This document shows positions 15,990 to 25,546 of a stretch of DNA of 64,000 nt, one piece after another. Each line of letters begins with the position of its first letter. Positions within the stretch are counted from its first letter, which is position 1. The notes beneath the pieces are model-generated. The model worked only from the letters and a program-made list of their open reading frames with translations. It did no database searches and was not told where the DNA came from. The DNA comes from Planctomycetaceae bacterium (GTDB taxonomy: Bacteria > Planctomycetota > Planctomycetia > Planctomycetales > Planctomycetaceae): NCBI GenBank assembly GCA_019636285.1, contig JAHBXV010000023.1, positions 1-64,000 on the forward strand. Direction: 5' to 3'. The translations under genes and the position numbers were made by a program.

Positions 15990-16868
15990 TCATGTTGCTC
16001 GCGGAACATCCAGCGCGTCGAGAATCTCGCGACAGGCCTCCGAACGATTCAGGACGTACAGATGAATCCCCGGAACCCCCTGGTCGATCAACTCGCGGCA
16101 TTGAGCGATCGCGAACTCCGTCCCAATCGCGAACTGGGCCTTCTTGTCATCCTTCACGGCTTCGAGACGCTCGCACAATCGCGAGGGGATCGACGCGCCG
16201 CAGAGGCTGGTGATCCGCTGAATCCGGCTGAACTCCGTGATGGGCATGATGCCTGGGACAATCGGCTTGGTGATTCCGATTCGATGCGCCTGTTCGCGAA
16301 ACCGGAAATAGACCGAGTTGTCATAGAAGAGTTGGGTCACGACCGCGTCCGCCCCGGCATCGACCTTGCGCTTCAGGTTTTGCAGATCAGCTTCAAGCGA
16401 CGGAGCTTCCGGATGCTTTTCGGGATAGCCCCCGACGCCGATCCCCATGGTGGGAAACTCATGTCGGATGAGCGAGACCAGTTCGTTAGCGTATTTCAAG
16501 CCGCCGGCCACGGCCTGGAATTCTGTCTGTCCCTGCGGCGGATCCCCCCGTAGGGCCATGATGTTTCGGACGCCGACTTCCCAGGCACGCTTGAGCCACG
16601 CTACCAGGTCCGCCCGCGTACTGCCGACGCAGGTAAAGTGGGCCGTCGCGGTCTTGCCGAACTCCCCCTGGATGGCCCGGCACCAGTCGAGAGTCCGGTC
16701 CTGGGTCGAGCCCCCGGCCCCGTACGTGCAGGAAATATAGTCGAGCCGATAAGCCGACAATTCGCCAAGAACACGCCGCAGCCCCGCGTCCCCCTCGGGA
16801 GTTTTCGGCGGGAACACCTCCACCGAAACACCAAGCCTCCTCGCCCCGTAAAGTTCACTCATAGACAT
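15990..16868 (-). CDS. metF: Methylenetetrahydrofolate reductase
   Basis: Flavoprotein of the one-carbon pathway that reduces 5,10-methylenetetrahydrofolate to 5-methyl-THF for methionine synthesis. It is 292 residues long, normal for the bacterial type. Motifs: VEVFPPKTPEGD at the N-terminus, SCTYGAGGSTQDRT, the NIMALRGDPP strand that contacts folate/FAD, AVVTQLFYD, and PGIMPI. The C-terminal IHLYVLNRS is also typical. Met1 and Met3 are both possible starts. FolD, which makes the substrate pool of this pathway, is encoded separately at 35.9 kb. Confidence 0.95.
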   Translation of the reverse strand: MSMSELYGARRLGVSVEVFPPKTPEGDAGLRRVLGELSAYRLDYISCTYGAGGSTQDRTLDWCRAIQGEFGKTATAHFTCVGSTRADLVAWLKRAWEVGVRNIMALRGDPPQGQTEFQAVAGGLKYANELVSLIRHEFPTMGIGVGGYPEKHPEAPSLEADLQNLKRKVDAGADAVVTQLFYDNSVYFRFREQAHRIGITKPIVPGIMPITEFSRIQRITSLCGASIPSRLCERLEAVKDDKKAQFAIGTEFAIAQCRELIDQGVPGIHLYVLNRSEACREILDALDVPRAT

Positions 16869-17069
16869 GCGACGCTTCCGCTCCTCATTCCGTCATCGAT
16901 CGACGCGAATTCTAGCGTCGGACCGAAGATTGTTCATCGATCCGAGGGACGATTCTCCTTATGGTTTCCGGACTTGGGCTGAAATTGGTTCGCGCGCCGC
17001 CGTGAAAACCTTGACTCCGACGGATAAACTGGACGTTTGAAGGGTCAGTTAGACCCGCTCGGCCTGCCG

Positions 17070-18509
17070 ATGAACGTCGCCGCTGACGGACTGAGAATGA
17101 CAGGGAAACCAGACGAAGATGAAGCGCCGCCGGGCTCTTCGATTCGCGTTTTGATCGTGGATGATGACGAAGCACACGCCCAGGCCGTCGCCGACAGCCT
17201 GGAGCGGGTGGGGTACGACTGCACGGTCGCCACGTCCGGCGAACGGGCGATGGTGCTAATTGAAGGGAACAATTTTGACGTGATTGTCACCGATCTGATG
17301 ATGGGTGACGCCGACGGCCTGGAGATTCTGCGAAAGGCGAAGGAAGAACTTCCCGACGCGGAAGTCATTCTCCTCACCGGACATGCAAGCATCAAGACCG
17401 CGGTCGCCGCCGGTCAGCACGGGGTACACAACTACCTGACCAAGCCACTCGACATCGGCGAGCTGCGCCAGGCGGTCGAAAAGGCGTCGTCACGCATTCG
17501 GTTGCTGCGGAAAAACTTCGAACTCAGTCGCCGACTCGACGAAAAATTCGGCTTCGAGGGGGTGATCGGCACCAGCCCGGGGATGCTGCGGGTCATTGAG
17601 AAGATCCGCAGCGTGGCCGCGACTGACACCACGGTCCTCATTCAGGGCGAAAGTGGCACCGGCAAGGAACTCGTCGCGCGGGCGATTCACCAGAACAGCG
17701 AGCGGAAGACGAAGCCGTTCGTGCCGCTCAACATCGCCGCGCTGCCGGAAAGCATTCTGGAAAGCGAACTCTTCGGTCACGAAGCGGGCGCCTTCACCGG
17801 GGCGACCACCAAACGCATTGGCCGCATTGAACACGCCAACGGCGGAACACTGTTTCTGGACGAAGTGGGTGAAATGCCCATGTCGACCCAGGTCCGCCTG
17901 CTGCGAGTCCTCGAAGACCGCAAGATCACCCGGCTGGGGTCGAACGACGAACTGGAGATCAATGTTCGCCTGGTCGCAGCCACCAACGCCGAACTTCAGG
18001 AAATGGTCAAAAAGGGGTCATTCCGCAAGGATCTGTATTACAGACTGTCGGTGGTCACGATCTTTCTGCCCCCGCTCACCGAACGCCGGGGCGACATCCT
18101 TCTTCTGGCCGACCACTTTCTCAAACACTTCGCCAACGAGTTTAAACGCCCGGCCCCCGCTGTCACGCGGCGGGTCCAGCAGGCGCTCCTGGCCTATCAT
18201 TGGCCCGGAAATATCCGCGAGTTGCGGAACGTCGTGCAGGGAATGCTCGTCCTCGATACCGACGGGCGGTTGGACCTGGACGATCTTCCCGATGAACTGG
18301 CGCAACTCGGTCAGGAAACAGAAGCCACCGGTGGCGGTCATGGCGGAGCCGACACCCTGATTGGCAAGCCCTTGACCGAGGTCGAAAAATTCTACATCGA
18401 GCGCGCCCTGGACCTGTCTGGCGGAAAGCGGGACGAAGCCGCCAAAATGCTCGAAATCGGCGAACGAACGCTTTATCGCAAAATCAAGGAATACGACATT
18501 AACAGCTGA
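17070..18509 (+). CDS. NtrC-family sigma-54-dependent response regulator
   Basis: A two-component regulator with receiver, AAA+ and Fis-type DNA-binding domains. The receiver (~25-140) has the acidic pocket IVDDD, phosphoacceptor Asp75 (VTDLMM) and the conserved Lys in LTKPLD. The AAA+ domain has the Walker A GESGTGKE and an intact GAFTGA loop that contacts sigma-54, plus [13 protein letters not shown] as Walker B. The C-terminus ([23 protein letters not shown]) is a Fis helix-turn-helix. The start is uncertain: TTG 17037, ATG 17070 and ATG 17097 are all in frame, with no strong ribosome site. No histidine kinase is adjacent, so the signal is unknown. Confidence 0.93.
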   Translation: MNVAADGLRMTGKPDEDEAPPGSSIRVLIVDDDEAHAQAVADSLERVGYDCTVATSGERAMVLIEGNNFDVIVTDLMMGDADGLEILRKAKEELPDAEVILLTGHASIKTAVAAGQHGVHNYLTKPLDIGELRQAVEKASSRIRLLRKNFELSRRLDEKFGFEGVIGTSPGMLRVIEKIRSVAATDTTVLIQGESGTGKELVARAIHQNSERKTKPFVPLNIAALPESILESELFGHEAGAFTGATTKRIGRIEHANGGTLFLDEVGEMPMSTQVRLLRVLEDRKITRLGSNDELEINVRLVAATNAELQEMVKKGSFRKDLYYRLSVVTIFLPPLTERRGDILLLADHFLKHFANEFKRPAPAVTRRVQQALLAYHWPGNIRELRNVVQGMLVLDTDGRLDLDDLPDELAQLGQETEATGGGHGGADTLIGKPLTEVEKFYIERALDLSGGKRDEAAKMLEIGERTLYRKIKEYDINS

Positions 18510-18586
18510 TTCACGCCATGCTGCAATCCGAATGAGTTTGTCGCGCGCTTGTAAAACTCGCCGCCGGCGATAAGGACCGTCGAATC

Positions 18587-19387
18587 GTGTTGGACCTCCT
18601 GGTTCCCCCCTCTGCCTCCCCCCAGTTCAGCGATGACCAGATCGCTTCGTTTCGCGAATCGGGCTATGTCGTGGTGCGCGGACTGATCCCGCCCGAGATC
18701 ATCGACGAGATGCGGTCGCTCACGCTGCGGCAACTGGCCGATGAGCAGGGACCGGTCGAGTACGAAGCGCAAACTCGCTATCCCGGTGCGCCGGACTCGC
18801 TCGACGCGGAGGGTGGACGGACCATTCGACGACTGCTCCAGGCCCACAGTCGCGGTTATGTCTTCACCGCCTGGATGACTTTCCCTCCGGTCCTCAAGCG
18901 GTTGCAACAACTGCTGGGGCCAGAAGTGGCCTGCCCGCTCGCCCACCATAACTGCATCATGGCGAAGCAGCCCCGATTCAGCAGCGAGACCGGCTGGCAC
19001 CAGGACATTCGGTACTGGTCGTTCAACCGTCCCGAACTGGTCAGCGTCTGGATCGCGCTGGGGCAGGAGCGTGTCGACAACGGCTGTCTGCAAGTAGTTC
19101 CTGGCTCGCATCGGCAGAAATACGACCGGTCGCGGTTCGACGACGCCCTGTTTTTCCGTCCCGATTTGCCGCAGAACCAGGAACTGCTGGCGACGCGTCA
19201 ATTCGTGGAACTGGAAGCAGGCGATGTGTTGTTTTTCCATTGCCTGACGCTGCACGCCGCGACGCGTAATTACACCGACGAGACGAAGTACGCGGCTGTC
19301 TTCACGTTCCGGGCGGGCGATGTCCATCCCCTGCCGGGAACGCGTTCGTCCGCTTCGCCAGAAATCCTGCTTCCCCGTGCCCTCTAA
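18587..19387 (+). CDS. Phytanoyl-CoA dioxygenase (PhyH) family protein
   Basis: A 266-residue Fe(II)/2-oxoglutarate-dependent oxygenase. The metal triad is recognisable as HxD in GWHQDIRYW and a distal His in LTLHAATRN, with Arg in FTFRAGD likely binding 2-oxoglutarate. The FRESGYVVVRGLIPP start is typical of PhyH proteins. Translation starts at GTG 18587, preceded by AAGGA at about -15 to -11. The hydroxylated substrate cannot be predicted. It opens a plus-strand run with two PQQ-propeller proteins, but there is no evidence of a shared pathway. Confidence 0.85.
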   Translation: MLDLLVPPSASPQFSDDQIASFRESGYVVVRGLIPPEIIDEMRSLTLRQLADEQGPVEYEAQTRYPGAPDSLDAEGGRTIRRLLQAHSRGYVFTAWMTFPPVLKRLQQLLGPEVACPLAHHNCIMAKQPRFSSETGWHQDIRYWSFNRPELVSVWIALGQERVDNGCLQVVPGSHRQKYDRSRFDDALFFRPDLPQNQELLATRQFVELEAGDVLFFHCLTLHAATRNYTDETKYAAVFTFRAGDVHPLPGTRSSASPEILLPRAL

Positions 19388-19415
19388 GCGCCGACTATTC
19401 CGCGGAGTCACTGCC

Positions 19416-20756
19416 ATGATTCATTCGCGACGCAATTCCCAGTCGATCCGCGCCGCACTCCTCGCGATGCTAGCCTCCGTGGGAACTTTGACCTGGGCCG
19501 AGGATTGGCCGCAGTGGATGGGCCCCCGCCGCGATGGAACCTGGAATGAAACTGGGCTGATCGAGAGCTTCCCGGAAGCGGGCGCGAAAGTCGTCTGGAG
19601 AGTCCCCGTAGCGGGCGGCTATTCGGGTCCGGCCGTTGTCGCGGACCGCGTCTATCTCACGGACTTTGTCCGCATGGATGGTGACGCGCGAAACGATCCC
19701 GGCGTCCGCAACGAACTGAAGGGTGAAGAACGGGTTTCCTGCTTTGACGCGACGACGGGAGAACTCGTCTGGCAGCACCGCTACCCCCGCAACTACAAGA
19801 TTTCCTATCCGGCTGGTCCGCGCGCGACACCAACCGTCGACGGCGACCGGGTCTACACGCTGGGCGCCGAAGGGGATCTCCTTTGCCTCAACACGGCGGA
19901 CGGCAAGGTCATCTGGTCGAAGCACTTTCCGACCGACTATTCGGCCCCCACGCCTGTCTGGGGATTTTGCAGCCATCCGCTTGTTGATGGCGAGAAGGTG
20001 ATTTGCCTCGTTGGCGGCCCCGGCAGCACTGTCGTGGCGTTCAACAAGCTGACCGGCGAGGAAATCTGGAAAGCGCTCTCCGCGCCGGACGCCGGGTATG
20101 CTCCCGCCACGCTGATTGAGGCCGGCGGAGTTCGTCAGCTCATCGCGTGGCATCCCGAATCGATCAACAGCCTCGACCCGGAAACCGGCAAGGTTTATTG
20201 GTCCATCCCGCTGAAGCCAGACTATGGCATGTCGATCATGGCTCCCCGTAAGGAGGGGGACTTCCTGTTTGCCAGCGGCATCGGGAATGTCGCCGCGCTC
20301 CTGAAGCTCGGCAGCGACGCCCCGACGGCCGAAGTGGCCTGGCGGGGTCAGGGAAATACGTCGATCTATTGTTCGAACAGCACGCCGGTGGTCGTGGATG
20401 GTGTGATGTACGGCACCGATTGCCGCGCGGGTTCGCTCCGGGCGACCGAGTTCGAAACTGGTAAGCGGTTGTGGGAAACCTATGACCTGACTGCCAGTCA
20501 TCGCCCCACGAACCACGGGACGGTCTTCCTGGTTCGCACCGGCGATCGATTCTTTCTGTTCAGCGAGACCGGCGATCTGGCAATTGCACGGCTGTCCGCG
20601 GAAAAGTACGAAGAGATCAGTCGTGCCCACGTGATTGAACCGACCGGCGAGGCCTTTGGCCGTCCGGTGGTCTGGACGCATCCGGCGTTCGCGAACCGGC
20701 ACGCGTTCATTCGCAATGACAAGGAATTGATCTGTGTCTCACTCGCAGTCGAGTGA
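19416..20756 (+). CDS. Secreted PQQ-type beta-propeller protein (copy 1)
   Basis: A 446-residue exported protein with a signal peptide (IRAALLAMLASVGTLTWAEDW). It is built of PQQ-binding-like beta-propeller repeats: DWPQWMGPRRDG opens the propeller, and blades carry the A-x-D-x-x-T-G-x-x-x-W pattern (FDATTGELVWQH, LNTADGKVIW, FNKLTGEEIW, LDPETGKVYW). The start at ATG 19416 places the signal peptide correctly. Such proteins are abundant in planctomycetes. Some relatives are PQQ alcohol dehydrogenases or BamB-like scaffolds, but this one shows no obvious catalytic domain. A homologue follows 78 bases downstream. Confidence 0.85.
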   Translation: MIHSRRNSQSIRAALLAMLASVGTLTWAEDWPQWMGPRRDGTWNETGLIESFPEAGAKVVWRVPVAGGYSGPAVVADRVYLTDFVRMDGDARNDPGVRNELKGEERVSCFDATTGELVWQHRYPRNYKISYPAGPRATPTVDGDRVYTLGAEGDLLCLNTADGKVIWSKHFPTDYSAPTPVWGFCSHPLVDGEKVICLVGGPGSTVVAFNKLTGEEIWKALSAPDAGYAPATLIEAGGVRQLIAWHPESINSLDPETGKVYWSIPLKPDYGMSIMAPRKEGDFLFASGIGNVAALLKLGSDAPTAEVAWRGQGNTSIYCSNSTPVVVDGVMYGTDCRAGSLRATEFETGKRLWETYDLTASHRPTNHGTVFLVRTGDRFFLFSETGDLAIARLSAEKYEEISRAHVIEPTGEAFGRPVVWTHPAFANRHAFIRNDKELICVSLAVE

Positions 20757-20834
20757 TGGGTGTCAAGGCTTATAGATCGGGCCGCTCGCCCTGGACATGT
20801 CTTTCGTACCGAATTGTTTGATGAGGGATTTCAC

Positions 20835-22163
20835 ATGAACGACAGTCCGAGTCTGGCTCTTTCGATATGGCTCGCCCTGGCGGGAACCGCTGTCGCGGCC
20901 GAGTGGTCGCAGTTTCGCGGCCCCGCCGGTGATGGGCACGCGGCCGCTCAATTGCCGGTGACCTGGAGTGAGACGGAAAACGTCGCCTGGAAAACGGAGA
21001 TCCCGGGACGTGGCTGGTCATCTCCGGTCACCGAAAACGGCACGATCTGGCTGACGACGGCCATCGAAGACAAGTTGACCGATGAGGAAATCGCCGCGTT
21101 CCGTGAAGCCGAAAAGGCCAAGGGGAATGGCGTCGCGGCCGAAATGCAGCTCGTGCAGAGTATCCGCTTGCAGGCCCTGGCGATCGACGGCAAGTCCGGC
21201 GAACTGCTCCAGACGGTGGAATTGTTCGACATCAAAGACCCGGGCGGCATTCACAGCCTCAACAGCTTTGCCTCCCCCACGCCGATCGCCGATGCCGGTC
21301 GGCTCTTCTGCCACTTCGGCACCTACGGGACGGCCTGCGTCGAAACCGAAACCGGCAAAGTCTTGTGGCAGGCCAGTCTGCCGCTCGATCATGGCGTGGG
21401 CCCCGGCAGCAGTCCCGTTCTCTCTCAGAACCTGCTCATCATCCCCTGCGATGGCGTGAACGAGCAATACGTCGTCGCACTCGACGCCAACACTGGCAAG
21501 ACAGTCTGGAAGACGGCCCGTCCCCCAATGGAAGGGTCGCGCGGCGATCTCCACAAAGCATTCAGCACGCCGCTGGTCGTCGAGGAAGGCCCCGAGGCAC
21601 AAGTCATTATCATCGGCGCGCAATGGGCCGTCAGCTATCGCCCGCTCACGGGTGAGGAAGTCTGGCGAGTCAACCATGGCAAAGGCTTCTCCAACGTCCC
21701 CCGGCCGATCATTGGCCACGGTCGGGTCTATCTGTGCACCGGCTTCATGCGGCCGGAACTGTGGGCGATTGACCTGTTTGGCAAAGGCGATCTGGCTCCC
21801 GAGGCCGTCGCCTGGAAATACAACCGCCAGGTTCCCACGATGCCCTCGCCGGTGCTTGTGGGCGATCGCATCTATTTCATTCACGACCAGGGCGTCATGA
21901 CATGCCTGAACGCAATGACTGGTGAAGAGGTCTGGCAAAAGCGCGTGCCGGGAAATTACTCGGCATCGCTGCTGGCGGCTGGCGATCGGATCTACCTCTT
22001 CAACCGCGACGGCGAGGCGACGATCATCAAGGCTGGCGAAGAATTCGAAGAGATCGCCGTCAACAAACTTGACGGAGCGTATATGTCGTCACCCGCCGTG
22101 CTTGGAAACGATCTCATTGTTCGCACGGAAACGCATCTGTACCGGATTGGCTCCGGAAAGTAG
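20835..22163 (+). CDS. Secreted PQQ-type beta-propeller protein (copy 2)
   Basis: A 442-residue exported protein of the same class as its upstream neighbour. It has a signal peptide (SLALSIWLALAGTAVAAEW), the opening WSQFRGPAGDG, and blades such as IDGKSGELLQ, VETETGKVLW, LDANTGKTVW and LNAMTGEEVW. ATG 20835 has a GAGGGA ribosome site 8 bases upstream. The propeller sequences have diverged substantially from copy 1, so this is not a recent duplication. The following gene starts 16 bases after the stop, suggesting co-transcription. Confidence 0.85.
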   Translation: MNDSPSLALSIWLALAGTAVAAEWSQFRGPAGDGHAAAQLPVTWSETENVAWKTEIPGRGWSSPVTENGTIWLTTAIEDKLTDEEIAAFREAEKAKGNGVAAEMQLVQSIRLQALAIDGKSGELLQTVELFDIKDPGGIHSLNSFASPTPIADAGRLFCHFGTYGTACVETETGKVLWQASLPLDHGVGPGSSPVLSQNLLIIPCDGVNEQYVVALDANTGKTVWKTARPPMEGSRGDLHKAFSTPLVVEEGPEAQVIIIGAQWAVSYRPLTGEEVWRVNHGKGFSNVPRPIIGHGRVYLCTGFMRPELWAIDLFGKGDLAPEAVAWKYNRQVPTMPSPVLVGDRIYFIHDQGVMTCLNAMTGEEVWQKRVPGNYSASLLAAGDRIYLFNRDGEATIIKAGEEFEEIAVNKLDGAYMSSPAVLGNDLIVRTETHLYRIGSGK

Positions 22164-22179
22164 GCCGGTCGAGGTTGCC

Positions 22180-22722
22180 ATGTCGTCCAACGATCTGCCG
22201 GAATGGGGCGGATTCGAGACCAACACGGGCCGCCGTCTGGATGACCTGTCGGACGAGACCTTCGTCCTGCTCGTCTTCCTCCGGCACGGTGGTTGCCCGT
22301 TTTGCCTGGAAACACTGGCGACCTTGCGACGCGAACGATCCGCGATTGAAGCGGACGGCATGCGGATCGTTCTCGTGCATCTCATGTCCGATGACGAAGC
22401 GGCCAAGCTCTTTCGGGAGTACGGCCTGGCTGACCTGGATCGCGTCTCCGACCCCGATGCGAAGCTCTTCGCGGCCTGCGGGCTGACACGCGGGAATCTC
22501 TGGTCGATCGCGGGTCCGGGAGTCTGGTGGCGAGGCTTTCGCACGACCATCCTCCAGGGGTTCCTGCCGCGTCTTCCCAAAGGAGACGTGTTTCAGCTAC
22601 CCGGCTTGTGCCTCGTCCATCGGCGACAAATTGTCCGCCGACATGTCTCCCGAACCAGTGCCGACATGCCGGCTCTCGCCGCGTTCGCCTGTCCCATGCC
22701 GAATGCCGCCGGGCCGACGTGA
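22180..22722 (+). CDS. Peroxiredoxin-like / thioredoxin-fold protein (AhpC-TSA family)
   Basis: A 180-residue cytosolic thioredoxin-fold protein. It has the peroxiredoxin-like entry LSDETFVLLVFLRHGGCPFC with a CPFC motif (C-x-x-C) at the active-site position. A helix typical of AhpC/TSA_2 family members follows (ETLATLRRERSAIEADGMRIVLVHLM). C-terminal residues continue the fold (FQLPGLCLVHRRQIV). It could be a thiol oxidoreductase or a peroxiredoxin-like enzyme; the reaction is not known. It starts 16 bases after the PQQ-propeller gene, which may indicate a joint role in extracytoplasmic redox, but that is speculative. Confidence 0.75.
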   Translation: MSSNDLPEWGGFETNTGRRLDDLSDETFVLLVFLRHGGCPFCLETLATLRRERSAIEADGMRIVLVHLMSDDEAAKLFREYGLADLDRVSDPDAKLFAACGLTRGNLWSIAGPGVWWRGFRTTILQGFLPRLPKGDVFQLPGLCLVHRRQIVRRHVSRTSADMPALAAFACPMPNAAGPT

Positions 22723-22735
22723 CGGGCCAGACGAA

Positions 22736-24313
22736 TCATTCGGCCTTCGGAGTTTGTGACTTTCGCAACGCCCGGCCTGCGAGTGCTCCGGTCGGCACTC
22801 CTTCAGCGACCGCCGCAACGCCATTCACGAAGACGTACCGGGCTCCCGCCGAATACTGATGGGGAGCATCGAACGTCGCCTGGTCGATGAACGCCTTCGG
22901 ATCGAATACCACCACGTCGGCTGCCTGGCCCGCTGCCAGTGTGCCGCGATCGGTCAGGCCAAGAATCTCGGCTGGCAGGCCGCTCGCGCTACGAATGGCC
23001 TGTTCCAGCGGCAGGACGCCTTCACGAATCGAGTAGTGCCCGATCTTTCGTGAAAACGTCCCATAGCTGCGCGGATGCGGGCGATCGGGGCCGGGCAAAT
23101 AGGACCGTCCATCGGAAGCGGTCGCCACCCACGGACGCTGCATGGCCATCCGCACGTCGTCTTCGCTCATCGAGAAATTGACGACCGCCGCCCCGCCCCC
23201 ACGCGTGATTTCCTCGGCGACGGCCAAGCTCGTCTTGCCGGTGGTCTCGGCGATTTGCTGGACACTTTTGCCAATCCACTCCGGCTTCGGCGAGTAACGG
23301 GCAATGAAGATTCCCGCCCCCTGATCGCATTTGTCCAAATCATCCTGCACGTCCTTCAGCAGCCGCGGGCGGACGTTCGGATCATCCAGGCGTTCGACCA
23401 GCGCCTTCTGTCCGCCCGAGCGGGCCCACGTCGGAAAGAGCGTCGCTTCGAGCGACGTGCTTGATGCCGTGTAGGGATACTGATCGGCCGTCACGACCTG
23501 ACCTGCTGCCCGCGCCTGTTCGATCCGTTCGGCCGCCGCGCGAAGATTACCCCAGTTCTCTTTGCCCGACGACTTGAAGTGCGAAACATGCACCGGCAGG
23601 CTGGCCTTCTGCCCGATGCTGATCGCCTCTTCGATCGCCGTCATCAGCGTGCGGCCTTCCCCGCGAATGTGGCTGGCGTAGATCCCCCCACCCTTTGCAA
23701 CGACCTTCGCGATTTCCGCGATCTCGTCCGTGTCGGCGTACACGCTCGGAACGTAGATCAGCCCGGTCGACATCCCCCACGCGCCATTCTTCATGGCCGA
23801 CTCGGCGATCGACTTCATTTGTTCCAGTTCTTCCGGCGTCGCCTTGCGTTCAATATCGCCGATTACGCGGTTGCGGAGCGCCCCTTGCGGCAGGAGATGT
23901 GCCACGTTCGTACCCGCGCCGGCGGCATCGATGTCGCGATAGTACGCGGCCACATCGGTCGGGCCGCCGCCGCAGTTCCCCGTGACCGAGGTCGTACACC
24001 CTTGGAGCAGATAGTTCACGCAGCCACGCGTCTGCGAACTGACCACCTGACTGTCGCTGTGCGTGTGCAGATCGATAAACCCCGGGGAGATCACTTGTCC
24101 CGTGCAGTCGATCACCCACAAGCCCGTCGGCGCTTCTCCTGACTGCACGTGCGTGATCCGGCCATCGCGAATCGCGACGTGTCCCGTGAATCCGGGACGT
24201 CCAGTTCCGTCATGAATCGTCCCATTCAGCAGGACGACATCGGCCGGTTTCTCCTGCGCGACGGCAGCTACCGACAAGAGAACCACTAGACCGGCGATTG
24301 ACGGAATATTCAT
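22736..24313 (-). CDS. N-acyl-D-amino-acid deacylase (D-aminoacylase family amidohydrolase)
   Basis: A 525-residue exported amidohydrolase. A signal peptide (MNIPSIAGLVVLLSVAAVAQ) precedes VVLLNGTIHDGTGRPGFTGHVAIRDGRI, the urease-like beta-sandwich start. Metal ligands are visible in SPGFIDLHTHSDSQ, GIYASHIRGEG and PVHVSHFKSSG. The D-aminoacylase-type SDG...HPRSYGTF block follows, and the sandwich is completed by AADVVVFDPKAF. ATG 24313 is chosen because the longer frame (to 24475) only adds non-conserved leader. The family releases D-amino acids from N-acyl forms or cleaves dipeptides and related amides; the exact substrate is unknown. It converges on the peroxiredoxin-like gene. Confidence 0.85.
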   Translation of the reverse strand: MNIPSIAGLVVLLSVAAVAQEKPADVVLLNGTIHDGTGRPGFTGHVAIRDGRITHVQSGEAPTGLWVIDCTGQVISPGFIDLHTHSDSQVVSSQTRGCVNYLLQGCTTSVTGNCGGGPTDVAAYYRDIDAAGAGTNVAHLLPQGALRNRVIGDIERKATPEELEQMKSIAESAMKNGAWGMSTGLIYVPSVYADTDEIAEIAKVVAKGGGIYASHIRGEGRTLMTAIEEAISIGQKASLPVHVSHFKSSGKENWGNLRAAAERIEQARAAGQVVTADQYPYTASSTSLEATLFPTWARSGGQKALVERLDDPNVRPRLLKDVQDDLDKCDQGAGIFIARYSPKPEWIGKSVQQIAETTGKTSLAVAEEITRGGGAAVVNFSMSEDDVRMAMQRPWVATASDGRSYLPGPDRPHPRSYGTFSRKIGHYSIREGVLPLEQAIRSASGLPAEILGLTDRGTLAAGQAADVVVFDPKAFIDQATFDAPHQYSAGARYVFVNGVAAVAEGVPTGALAGRALRKSQTPKAE

Positions 24314-24565
24314 GACACGCCATTTGTCAGAGGAAAAGAAGCAATCCGGCTCGCCAACAGCCCGCGCTGGCTTAGTGACGGCAGCCCCTGATCGTGGCCA
24401 AAGCACCGGCCGGGCCGCAAGCATTCGCAGGGGCGCGATCTTCTCGCGGTTGGCTGGTTCACGAATTTGCCACACCGCGATGGTTCCGCGCCGGTCCCGC
24501 GGCGACGCCGAACGATGTCCCTAATTTAAGGCGGCTCGACAACGGCCAAGCGGTGCGAACCGGCG

Positions 24566-25357
24566 CTAACCCCAGAACTTCCACCACGATTTACCGCCGC
24601 CGCCCACAGTGCCACAGGCTTCCTGTCCCGAAGTAAGCACGGTCTTTTCCGGCAGCAGGACGCAACTGAGGTCGCCTCCCGAACCGCCGGTGGTATCGAC
24701 CAGCACGCGCTTCGGTCGAAACTCCACCTTGGGGACACAGACATGACCTGAAACAACCGCCTTCGCGCAGTCCGCCGGCGGATCGCGGAAGACCAGGTCT
24801 TTCGAGCACAGCCAGTCGGGGCGATGCAGGGTGAAATCGCGCTGCCGCAAAACCTGCAATTGCAATGACAGCGGCCGTGCCGGATCGAGGCCGGCATGTA
24901 CGAACAGATACTGCGGATGCTCCACGCACCATGGCAGATCCCTCAAAAAATCTCGGTGCGAAGCGGGAATCTTCGCGTTCAAATCGTCCAGCTCGCCAAA
25001 CGCGGCTTCGTACGAAGCAAACGTCGTCTCGGCGTCGTAGTGCGAAACCCAGCGATCAGGCCAGTGGGCAGATTCGGGTGCGGGAACCCAGCCCAGCGCG
25101 GAACACATGGCGAACTCATGATTCCCGGCGACTGCGGTCACGCAGGGATGATGCCGCCGCAATTCGAGGAAGATGTCGATCGCTCCACGCGGATCGGGGC
25201 CTCGGTCGACAAAATCACCGATGAAGACAATGGCCCGCTTGCGAAAGTCAGGTCGCGCCTGCAACTGCTCGAGCACGGACTCCAGCTTGTCAACCTGGCC
25301 GTGCACATCGCCAATCACGGCGACGGGACCGGAGATCTTGACCGGTAACTGCGACAT
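24566..25357 (-). CDS. Calcineurin-like metallophosphoesterase (PPP-type)
   Basis: A 263-residue protein with the full metal-binding motif set of the serine/threonine phosphatase/Ap4A-hydrolase type: GDVHGQ, GDFVDRGPDPRG, GNHEF, VHAG and SGHV. It starts at ATG 25357 (MSQLPVKISGPVAVIGDVHG). A GTG start at 25501 would add 48 residues with no recognisable homology. The sequence ends in a Trp-rich GKSWWKFWG tail. Members dephosphorylate phosphoproteins or cleave dinucleoside polyphosphates. Nothing in the neighbourhood identifies the target. Confidence 0.85.
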   Translation of the reverse strand: MSQLPVKISGPVAVIGDVHGQVDKLESVLEQLQARPDFRKRAIVFIGDFVDRGPDPRGAIDIFLELRRHHPCVTAVAGNHEFAMCSALGWVPAPESAHWPDRWVSHYDAETTFASYEAAFGELDDLNAKIPASHRDFLRDLPWCVEHPQYLFVHAGLDPARPLSLQLQVLRQRDFTLHRPDWLCSKDLVFRDPPADCAKAVVSGHVCVPKVEFRPKRVLVDTTGGSGGDLSCVLLPEKTVLTSGQEACGTVGGGGKSWWKFWG

Positions 25358-25546
25358 AAACGAACGATCCCCATCCAACCAAGTGAGCCACCAGTCCGCT
25401 TTGAAGGGCGGAACCGGGGTTGAACATCCGTTCTCAAACGCGGCTAGTACCGCGCTTCGCCATGGCCCGTCGACAATTCTAGATTCGACGACCTTTTTCA
25501 CTCCGCGTCAATCGACGTGACGGATCAACGTGGAGGACGCAGCAGT